From Caldilinea sp. (lineage in GTDB: Bacteria; Chloroflexota; Anaerolineae; Caldilineales; Caldilineaceae): a DNA stretch of 6,098 nucleotides. The translations under genes were made by a program, and so were the position numbers. Shown one piece after another: positions 1 through 6,098 of the stretch. The notes beneath the pieces are model-generated. The model was not told the origin of the DNA. It saw only the letters and a list, made by a program, of their open reading frames with translations, and did not search any database. The stretch's first letter is position 1. Every line of letters begins with the position of its first letter. Where the stretch lies: contig JAPLGY010000424.1 in the NCBI GenBank assembly GCA_026389955.1, forward strand, positions 1 through 6,098, given 5' to 3'.

Positions 1-402
1 CGGGCTCCAAGAAAAGTAAAAGGGAGGGAACGGCACCGGCACTGCGCGGCGGTCGCTGCCGTCAAAGCGGCTCACTTCCACTGCACTGCGACGCCCCCCC
101 TCCAGCCGCGCCCAGGCAATCTGTTCGCCGTCAGGTGCCCAGACCGGCTGCAGATACTGCCGTTGACGGGAGGCATCTGTGGTCAGGGCAAAACGCTGGC
201 CGCTGGCCGCATCCACCAAAAAAAGGTTTCCGTCCAGCCCGGTGACCAACAGCTGATTGTACGCGTCGGCGGGCCGCTGCGCAGCTGTCAGCGCCAGACG
301 TGTCTGTGCCAGAAGCCTCTCGGTCAGGCCGTCTATGCTGCCGCCAGAACAACCTGCCAATCCCAAAAGCAACGCCAACCCAGGAAGTAGTCGTCTCCAC
401 AT
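1..402 (-). CDS. Lipoprotein with TolB-like beta-propeller repeats (partial, N-terminal 134 aa)
   Basis: Reads from ATG at 402-400 to the left window edge without a stop, giving 134 residues of a longer protein. The N-terminus is a lipoprotein signal: basic MWRR, a hydrophobic Leu/Ala/Gly core and lipobox LAGC at residues 15-18, so Cys18 would be the lipidated residue after signal peptidase II cleavage. Residues 51-134 have the WD40-like (PD40/TolB) pattern: a blade strand around DGNLFLVDAASG, then PVWAPDGEQIAWA at 86-98, SRFDGSDRRAVP at 111-122, and the next repeat starting at FSWSP at the edge. Such propellers serve as extracytoplasmic binding or scaffold domains; ligand and partner cannot be told. 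The start is fixed by GGAGG at 408-412, 5 nt before the ATG. It follows the methyltransferase gene after 109 bp, so it may be read through from that operon or have its own promoter. Signal and repeats are visible; the role is unknown. Confidence 0.
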   Translation of the reverse strand, partial: MWRRLLPGLALLLGLAGCSGGSIDGLTERLLAQTRLALTAAQRPADAYNQLLVTGLDGNLFLVDAASGQRFALTTDASRQRQYLQPVWAPDGEQIAWARLEGGRRSAVEVSRFDGSDRRAVPVPFPPFYFSWSP

Positions 403-407
403 GAGGT

Positions 408-412
408 CCTCC
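408..412 (-). promoter_or_regulatory. Strong ribosome binding site for the lipoprotein gene
   Basis: GGAGG on the minus strand sits 5 nt before the ATG at 402-400. It decides this start, which is also the only one that yields a complete lipoprotein signal peptide. Confidence 0.75.
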
Positions 413-511
413 AGACGCCCATACAACGCCACAGCGATTCTTCCCAGTATATGCAAGAATCGTCGCTGCTCCGCAGCACAGCTTACAAAGGAGACAGACT
501 GCTGTCGACCT

Positions 512-1615
512 CTACGCCCGGGCCGAGGGCAGGCGCAGCAGCACGGTGATTTCGCTGCGGTTGTGGAACAGCTGGCGGGCACCCTCCACCCGATAAGCAC
601 GGCGCAGAATGGCCAGCGCCTCTTCGATCATCGGTGCACGCTCCTGCTCGGGCAGCTTGAGCGTCATCAGAGCCCACCCGTGCGGATAGAGAAAGCGGGC
701 GTAGGCCACCATCAGCCGGGCCGAGTCGCGTGCGTCCATGCGCATGTCGTTGACGATCAGGTCAAAGCGATCCGGGCCTTCCTCCAGATAGTGTTCGGCG
801 GTGATGTGCAGGTGGCGGATGCCTCGGTCGTTGGCCAGGCGAGGGTCCAGTTCGCCCGGGTCCACCGCAGTGACATACTGATCCCGCTGGCGCAACAGAC
901 GCGTCCAGCCGCCTGGGGCTGCACCCAGGTCGAGGGCGACCCCGCGGGCGGGCAGTTCCAGCCCAAACACTTCGATGGCCTCCAACAACTTGAATTCAGA
1001 GCGGCTGACCTGCCCTTCCTCACGGGCGAAACGGCGCATCCCACCGGCCCAGTTCGACAGGTTGTCGGCGGCCAGCGAGAGCCCAGCCAGTGCCGCCGGG
1101 CGCCCCTTGCCCAACTTGAAGCCGCCCGCCACCCATGCCGGGGCGGGCTGCCAGCTCGACAGCCGGCCGCAAAGCACCGAGACAATCTGTTCGGGCGAAC
1201 GCACATCCAGCAGCGGGCCCGCTTCCCCCGCCAACGCTGCAGAGAGAGTCGTGTTGATGTCGAACGGTTTGTACGGCAGATCCACGCACAGCCGCGTCTG
1301 CACCGAAAACCGTCTGCCCGCTTCCAGCGGCGGCAGCAGCGGCGGCAGCGTCCGGGCCAGAAAGGCCGGGTCTCCCGCATGCCCGCCCAGCGGCACAATC
1401 ACCTGCACCGGTGCCAGATGGCGCACGAAGACCGGCGGAGCCTGGCGCCAGAGCAGCGCCAGCTCTGCCCAGGGGCGCCCCAGATCGGCGAGCAACACCC
1501 CTTCCCCAGGATGGTCGAGCAGCTGCGCCGCAGGGCAGGCCGCCAACAGTTCGGCACGAGCCAGCTCGGCAGACCCGGCATCGCAGGAAAACAGCACCAA
1601 CGTCGACGGGCTCAT
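512..1615 (-). CDS. rlmM: RlmM-like 23S rRNA 2'-O-ribose methyltransferase (FtsJ fold)
   Basis: A 367-residue SAM-dependent methyltransferase of the RlmM (YgdE, COG2933) type; E. coli RlmM, which methylates the 2'-OH of C2498 in 23S rRNA, has nearly the same length. The N-terminal part (about 1-180) is an alpha/beta THUMP-like region that would bind RNA. The C-terminal Rossmann domain begins near 200. Motif I, LDLGAAPGGWT at 228-238, binds SAM. The FtsJ/RrmJ catalytic tetrad K-D-K-E is visible as K209 (SEFKLLEAIE), D290 (VNDMRMD), K320 (MTLKLP) and E355 (HNRSEITVLL). The start is ATG at 1615-1613 with GGAGG four bases upstream, and its ATGA overlaps the purB stop, so translation is probably coupled to purB. 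The stop is TAG at 514-512. The class is secure from the tetrad; the exact target nucleotide is inferred, and another FtsJ-type RNA target is possible. Confidence 0.8.
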   Translation of the reverse strand: MSPSTLVLFSCDAGSAELARAELLAACPAAQLLDHPGEGVLLADLGRPWAELALLWRQAPPVFVRHLAPVQVIVPLGGHAGDPAFLARTLPPLLPPLEAGRRFSVQTRLCVDLPYKPFDINTTLSAALAGEAGPLLDVRSPEQIVSVLCGRLSSWQPAPAWVAGGFKLGKGRPAALAGLSLAADNLSNWAGGMRRFAREEGQVSRSEFKLLEAIEVFGLELPARGVALDLGAAPGGWTRLLRQRDQYVTAVDPGELDPRLANDRGIRHLHITAEHYLEEGPDRFDLIVNDMRMDARDSARLMVAYARFLYPHGWALMTLKLPEQERAPMIEEALAILRRAYRVEGARQLFHNRSEITVLLRLPSARA

Positions 1616-3021
1616 CGGCCCTCCTCTCCACTCAAGGCGGAACGCAGCTGAGCAGCCAGCTCAAGCGCGCGCTCGGCCGCATCCCCGGTGTGGCTGCTGG
1701 CATCCAGCAGCGCAGGCAGCGCATCCGCAGCCACCAGACGGACAACGCGCGGGTCGCCGGCCAGCAGTTCCGCCAACGGATTGGCCCGGCCAGCCTGAAG
1801 AGCGGCCCACGCCGCCAGGCTCTGTTCACGGATCGCCGCGTGCAGTTCCTGGCGGTCGCCGCCAGCCTGAACCCCGGCCATCAAGACCCGCTCGGTCGCC
1901 GCAAAAAGACCGTAGTCGCGCAAATTGCGTTGGATCGGGCCGGGCCAGAACTGCAGGCCCTCCACCAGCGGCAAGGCCCGCATCACAACCTCCTCTGTGA
2001 GCAAAAATGCCTCCGGCAACAGCAGCCGCCGGTTGGCCGAATCGTCGAGCGTCCGTTCCAACAGGCTGTTGGCAGCGTTGTCCCACGCCACGCGCGGCAG
2101 GGCCGCCACCAGCCGGGTGAGGCTGTCGATATTTTCCGCCACAATCGGGTTGCGCTTGAAGGGCATGGCGCTCGAGCCGACCTGGCGCGCCCCAAACGGC
2201 TCGCTCCACTCCCCAAAAGGCGGGCTCTGCAACAGCCGCAGATCCAAAGCAAACTTGTGCAGCGTGCCACACAGCCCGGCCAGGGCGTTGAGCACCAGCC
2301 AATCCTGCTTGCGCGGGTACGTCTGGGTGGCGACCGGAAAGGCTTCCACCCCCAGCTGCGCCATCACCGCCGCCTCCAACTGGCGGGCACTCCACCCCGT
2401 TCCCGCCAACAGCTGCACATAGCTGGCACTGACCCCCACCGCGCCTTTGAGCCCTTTGCCGCGCACCGCAGAACGCACCCTGCGCAGCTCAGCCAGGTCG
2501 GCCAGCAGATCCTGCCCATACTGCGCCAGCCGGTAGCCGACCGTCGTCGGTTCCGCTGGCTGCAGATGGGTGAAGGCGATCGTCACGGTCTGCGCCTCGG
2601 CTTCGATACGCCCCGCCAACGCCGCCAGCAGCCGCTCCACCCCGACCAGCAGCTGGTCGAGCCCCGCACGCAGCCGCAGCGCATCGACATTGTCAAGCAC
2701 ATCCATCGACGTCGCCCCCAGATGGAGGATGGGGCCACCGACCGGGCACTGCGCCGCATACACCGTGATCTCTGCCATCAGGTCATGGCGAATCTCCCGT
2801 TCGACCGCCTCCGCAGCGGGGATGTCGATCTCGGTTTCGTGGGCGCGCAGGTCAGCTACCTGTTCAGAAGTGACCAACCCAGCCTGCCGCTGGGCTTCTG
2901 CCAACGCCACCCAAAAACGACGCAGCAGCCGGCGTTTGTGCGCCTCGCTCCAAAGCTGCCGCATCGCAGCACTGCCGTAGCGCCAGGTCAGCGGCGACAG
3001 GTAGGTCTCATGGTCAAACAT
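1612..3021 (-). CDS. purB: Adenylosuccinate lyase
   Basis: A 469-residue member of the fumarase/aspartase superfamily, full length for adenylosuccinate lyase. The enzyme acts twice in purine synthesis, releasing fumarate from SAICAR (to AICAR) and from adenylosuccinate (to AMP), as a cytoplasmic tetramer with active sites at subunit interfaces. Visible motifs: HDLMAEI at 79-85; LGATSMDVLDN at 101-111; THLQPAEPTT at 151-160, with H152 at the position of the family's catalytic acid; and the superfamily signature GSSAMPFKRNP at 282-292, whose tandem serines 283-284 include the catalytic base on the flexible loop. The signature has Phe where many bacterial enzymes have His (MPHKRNP). The start at 3021 has GAGG at 3029-3026, four bases upstream. 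It lies 15 bp after the CysQ-type gene and overlaps the methyltransferase start by 4 bp, so it is the middle gene of an operon. The family has paralogous lyases, but the motifs best fit PurB. Confidence 0.92.
   Translation of the reverse strand: MFDHETYLSPLTWRYGSAAMRQLWSEAHKRRLLRRFWVALAEAQRQAGLVTSEQVADLRAHETEIDIPAAEAVEREIRHDLMAEITVYAAQCPVGGPILHLGATSMDVLDNVDALRLRAGLDQLLVGVERLLAALAGRIEAEAQTVTIAFTHLQPAEPTTVGYRLAQYGQDLLADLAELRRVRSAVRGKGLKGAVGVSASYVQLLAGTGWSARQLEAAVMAQLGVEAFPVATQTYPRKQDWLVLNALAGLCGTLHKFALDLRLLQSPPFGEWSEPFGARQVGSSAMPFKRNPIVAENIDSLTRLVAALPRVAWDNAANSLLERTLDDSANRRLLLPEAFLLTEEVVMRALPLVEGLQFWPGPIQRNLRDYGLFAATERVLMAGVQAGGDRQELHAAIREQSLAAWAALQAGRANPLAELLAGDPRVVRLVAADALPALLDASSHTGDAAERALELAAQLRSALSGEEGR
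1620..1624 (-). promoter_or_regulatory. Ribosome binding site for the methyltransferase gene, inside the purB 3' end
   Basis: GGAGG on the minus strand lies in the last codons of purB, four bases before the ATG at 1615-1613. With the ATGA stop/start overlap it suggests re-initiation or coupled translation of the methyltransferase. Confidence 0.75.
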
Positions 3022-3036
3022 CGATCCTCGTCTCTT

Positions 3037-3903
<867 letters not shown>

Positions 3904-3977
3904 CTCCAGGTCGTCTCACTATCTGTCTGCATACTCACAGGTGGCTGACCCACCCCCGATTTTGGCTTCGGTGCGAT

Positions 3978-4006
3978 ACTGTACTCAAAACTCTGCTGTC
4001 GTGCAA
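3978..4006 (-). promoter_or_regulatory. Sigma70-type promoter of the cysQ-purB-rlmM operon
   Basis: On the minus strand TTGCAC (4006-4001) is followed, after exactly 17 bases, by TACAGT (3983-3978). Transcription would start near 3971, giving a leader of about 68 nt before the cysQ ATG. The leader holds a small perfect hairpin at 3954-3940 (GGTGG, 5-nt loop, CCACC) with no U-run. The promoter lies wholly in the 143-bp gap after the FGE-fold gene, so the operon can be expressed on its own. Confidence 0.6.
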
Positions 4007-4046
4007 AGTCTGGCTCTCGCTGAATACACAGTTTGCCCGGCACAGG

Positions 4047-5420
4047 CTACTCAGCAGGGGTACTGGCACACCGCACCCCCAACCAGCTGGCCACCGTCTG
4101 GGCAGCCAGCGATTCAACAGCAGTGGTGCGCAGTGCGCCAGGCTCGCTGACAAACGAGCCGCCGCGCACCAGATAATGGGTGACCCCCTCCACAAGGAGC
4201 GGCGTGCTGGTCCACTCTGCCACATTGCCCGCCAGATCGCTGATACCCAGCGGGCTGTCGCCCGCCGGCTGGTAGGAGCCCACCTGAACAGTATCGCCAA
4301 TGTTGGCCAACACCGAGTTGGCACGCTGCACCACAAATTCATCGCCCCACGGAAAACGGTACATGCGCCGGCTGGCCGGCGCATAGGCAGCAGCCACTTC
4401 CCATTCCGCCGCAGTCGGCAGCCGTTTGCCCTGAAACCCACAGAAACGCTCAGCACTGTTGTGGTCGATATGCACCATCGGAAACTCGGCAAAGGCCAGA
4501 TCGAGCAGATAGCGAGCGCGCGTGGCGCTGGCCGGTGTCGCTGGCCAGGGACAAACTCCGCGCTCGTAGCAGAGACGGTATTGCCCGACCGTCGCCTCGT
4601 ACCGGTCGATGACAAAGGCGTTCAGCTCGACCGTCTTGGGTCCGGCGTCGGGCGCCACATGCACCGTGTAGCTGCCTGCCGGCACGGCGACGGTCGCCAC
4701 CGGGCGCTGGCGCTGTCCTCCCCAAAAAATACCGGCGCTGACTGCAAGAAACACAATCCCCAGCAGAACAAACCAGAGCCCTCCCTGGCTCGACGGCCGC
4801 ACAGAGATGGGCGGATGGGCAACAGCAGAGCGCGGGGCAGGGTGCGGGGCGGCCGCAAGCTGGGCCAGCAAGGCCAGCGCCGGCTCGGCCCGCAGCCGCT
4901 GGCCGGGCTCGCACTGGCGCAACCGTTCTACCAGCGCAGGTCTCCATTCACGGCTGTTCTCGTCACCTTGGAGCAGCGGCTGCATCCCCTCCAGCGGCAG
5001 GGACCCATCGCACACCGCCTCCGCCAGCACCACGGCCGTGCGCTCCGGGTCGGTCTGGAAACGCAGAGCGGTCAGCATGCCCCGCCGGTGGGCCAAAGCG
5101 GCCCGCAGCAGAAGGGTCCGCTGGCTTTCTTCCAGTTCATGGCCAGCCTGCAGGACAATCAACCCCTCGCGCAGCAGCTGGCTGTCTGGCAGCAGCGCGC
5201 TGCGCCACCAGCGGTCCAGCGCCTGGTCGAGCGCACGGCGGGCCGAGACCGCACGCGCGTCGGGTGGCAAGGCTGTCGGGCTGGGGGACGGCGGGCGCTC
5301 TCTGGCCAGGCGCTCTCCGAGCGGGCGAAAACGATCGAGCTCCTCCTCGACCTCCCAGGGTTCTTCTGCCGACGATCTGCCGGGCTGGGCTGCGGCCCGC
5401 CGCGTGCTCTTTGCATCCAT
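4047..5420 (-). CDS. Membrane-anchored protein with a non-catalytic FGE-sulfatase (SUMF1-like) domain
   Basis: From ATG at 5420-5418 this is 457 residues. Residues 1-65 are polar, Pro- and Glu-rich and probably disordered. Residues about 65-195 are helical, Leu/Ala/Arg-rich, and I do not recognise them. A single membrane helix spans about 214-233 (GLWFVLLGIVFLAVSAGIFW). Residues 242-454 are an FGE-sulfatase domain: AFVIDRYEATVGQYRLC at 268-284, RLPTAAEWE at 333-341, PWGD at 357-360, LAGNVAEWT at 396-404, VRGGSF at 418-423 and GVRCA at 448-452. Genuine FGE has two active cysteines just after GGS; here those positions read S425 and L430, so sulfatase activation is unlikely and a binding role is more plausible. 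CYERGVC at 284-290 could form a disulfide, which suits an outside location. The open frame extends upstream to 5564, but that part runs through a repeat and the promoter and has no ribosome site. Single gene between two promoters. Confidence 0.78.
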   Translation of the reverse strand: MDAKSTRRAAAQPGRSSAEEPWEVEEELDRFRPLGERLARERPPSPSPTALPPDARAVSARRALDQALDRWWRSALLPDSQLLREGLIVLQAGHELEESQRTLLLRAALAHRRGMLTALRFQTDPERTAVVLAEAVCDGSLPLEGMQPLLQGDENSREWRPALVERLRQCEPGQRLRAEPALALLAQLAAAPHPAPRSAVAHPPISVRPSSQGGLWFVLLGIVFLAVSAGIFWGGQRQRPVATVAVPAGSYTVHVAPDAGPKTVELNAFVIDRYEATVGQYRLCYERGVCPWPATPASATRARYLLDLAFAEFPMVHIDHNSAERFCGFQGKRLPTAAEWEVAAAYAPASRRMYRFPWGDEFVVQRANSVLANIGDTVQVGSYQPAGDSPLGISDLAGNVAEWTSTPLLVEGVTHYLVRGGSFVSEPGALRTTAVESLAAQTVASWLGVRCASTPAE

Positions 5421-5427
5421 GCAAGCT

Positions 5428-5457
5428 ATTGTAGCCGGTTCAGCCTCCATCTGCCAA
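5428..5457 (-). promoter_or_regulatory. Sigma70-type promoter for the FGE-fold gene, with a probable leaderless start
   Basis: On the minus strand TTGGCA (5457-5452), an 18-bp spacer, then TACAAT (5433-5428). Only seven bases (AGCTTGC) separate the -10 box from the ATG at 5420, so the expected start of transcription is at or one base before the A of ATG. No Shine-Dalgarno sequence precedes that ATG, which agrees with a leaderless message. An ATG at 5450 lies inside the promoter and is therefore unlikely to be used. Confidence 0.5.
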
Positions 5458-5483
5458 CACGTCTGTGCACAAGCCACGCACAT

Positions 5484-5510
5484 CGGTGGCTTTGACAGGC
5501 TCAGCCACCG
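5484..5510. repeat. Small palindromic intergenic repeat (8-bp perfect stem, 11-nt loop)
   Basis: CGGTGGCT (5484-5491) and AGCCACCG (5503-5510) are perfect inverted copies around the 11-nt loop TTGACAGGCTC. The form GGTGGCT-TTGACAGGCTC-AGCCACC resembles the REP-like 'GAGCCTGTCGAA' palindromes found in many copies in several bacterial genomes (recalled, not searched). It lies just upstream of the FGE-gene promoter. No T-run follows on either strand, so it does not look like an intrinsic terminator. Confidence 0.55.
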
Positions 5511-5532
5511 GGAGAACACCGCCGCCTGAGAG

Positions 5533-5599
5533 GCCACAAGTTCCAGAAGGCCCCTCGGCAACACGTCCGGTCTCTGCCGTCACCCGGACGCGGTGTGGC
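5533..5599. repeat. Nested inverted repeats in the intergenic stretch
   Basis: An outer pair GCCACA (5533-5538) / TGTGGC (5594-5599) encloses a perfect inner pair CGTCCGG (5564-5570) / CCGGACG (5584-5590) with a 13-nt loop. On the minus strand GAGGGGCC and GGCCTCTC nearby form a competing 8-bp pairing with one G-U. The segment has no recognisable coding content. It could be a structured RNA, a repeat-family member or chance in GC-rich DNA. Confidence 0.35.
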
Positions 5600-5672
5600 A
5601 GCCCTCGCTGTGTACCCTGCGAAGCCCTGCGCTGCACCGGGTGTACTTCAAGTTGGGGGCAGTCGGGGGATA

Positions 5673-5750
5673 AAGCACGACAAGCACCCAAGACACGACA
5701 CGCTCTTTTGGAGCCCCGACCGTGAGGGAGGGGGAATCCCCAAGCACGAC
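5673..5750. repeat. 9-bp repeat units (AAGCACGAC) at the truncated end of the IS remnant
   Basis: AAGCACGAC occurs at 5673-5681 and again, perfectly, at 5742-5750. Immediately after the first copy come two degenerate tandem copies, AAGCACCCA (5682-5690) and AGACACGAC (5691-5699). The second perfect copy sits exactly where recognisable IstA coding sequence ends. The 60 bp between the two perfect copies carry a GC-rich segment (5709-5741, GGAGCCCCGACCGTGAGGG followed by a G-run and AATCCCC). This could be a small insertion with a 9-bp target duplication, or slippage-generated repeats. Confidence 0.5.

Positions 5751-6098
<348 letters not shown>

Larger units (their letters stand above)
5421..5750. 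other. 330-bp non-coding stretch between the IS remnant and the FGE-fold gene
   Basis: I see no gene here. Open frames cross it on both strands (for example minus 5919-5440), but they carry no recognisable domain, are rich in Arg, Gly, Cys and Pro, and run through palindromes. It holds the 9-bp units, a G/C-rich segment, nested inverted repeats at 5533-5599, the palindrome at 5484-5510 and the promoter at 5428-5457. It looks like decayed mobile-element or repeat DNA. Confidence 0.6.

Noticed and set aside
446..451. Possible -10 box (TATACT, minus strand) for the lipoprotein gene
   Set aside because: No acceptable -35 element at 15-19 bp spacing and no exact extended -10, so I do not call a promoter; the gene may be read from the upstream operon.
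463..475. Hairpin GCTGC-TCC-GCAGC after the methyltransferase gene as a terminator
   Set aside because: The stem is only 5 bp and no T-run follows on the minus strand.
257..1651. 464-codon open frame on the plus strand
   Set aside because: Antisense to the lipoprotein and methyltransferase genes, and it crosses their intergenic gap; no domain visible.
5421..5564. N-terminal extension of the FGE-fold protein to the ATG at 5564
   Set aside because: The extra 48 codons are built from the palindromic repeat and the promoter, have no ribosome site, and are Cys/Trp-rich unlike the rest of the protein.
5421..5750. Group II intron or riboswitch in the structured intergenic stretch
   Set aside because: I found no domain V-like hairpin, no intron-encoded reverse transcriptase and no convincing cobalamin or SAM riboswitch core.

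Overview
The window is GC-rich and densely coded, and every gene I can support lies on the minus strand. The mix (a purB with an MPFKRNP lyase signature, an RlmM-type methyltransferase, a TolB-like lipoprotein, a membrane-anchored FGE-fold protein and an IS21 remnant) would suit a free-living GC-rich bacterium. Chloroflexota (Caldilinea/Anaerolinea-like) is my low-confidence guess from general impression; no marker in the window decides it. TGA, TAG and TAA are all used as stops and Trp is read as TGG, so the code looks standard.

Reading in the direction of transcription, from right to left: (1) 6098-5751 is the C-terminal part of an IS21-family IstA transposase, with an in-frame TGA and an abrupt 3' truncation, so a dead insertion-sequence remnant. 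(2) 5750-5421 is a non-coding stretch of small repeats: 9-bp units, a G/C-rich segment, nested inverted repeats and an 8-bp-stem palindrome. It ends in a good sigma70-type promoter. (3) 5420-4047 encodes a single-pass membrane protein with a C-terminal formylglycine-generating-enzyme (FGE) fold that lacks the catalytic cysteines; its start appears leaderless. (4) 4046-3904 is a 143-bp gap with a second clear promoter (TTGCAC, 17 bp, TACAGT). (5) 3903-512 is a compact operon: a CysQ-type 3'(2'),5'-bisphosphate nucleotidase, adenylosuccinate lyase PurB (15 bp later), and an RlmM-like 23S rRNA 2'-O-methyltransferase whose ATG overlaps the purB stop. (6) After a 109-bp gap, 402-1 encodes the N-terminal part of a lipoprotein with TolB-like beta-propeller repeats, cut by the window edge.

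The operon joins housekeeping functions in nucleotide metabolism and RNA modification. CysQ recycles PAP to AMP and PurB makes AMP and AICAR, so a nucleotide-supply theme is possible but inferred. I do not see an undescribed defence or mobile system. The best leads are the non-catalytic FGE protein with an unassigned N-terminal half, its apparently leaderless promoter, and the repeat-rich scar where the IS21 copy was truncated.
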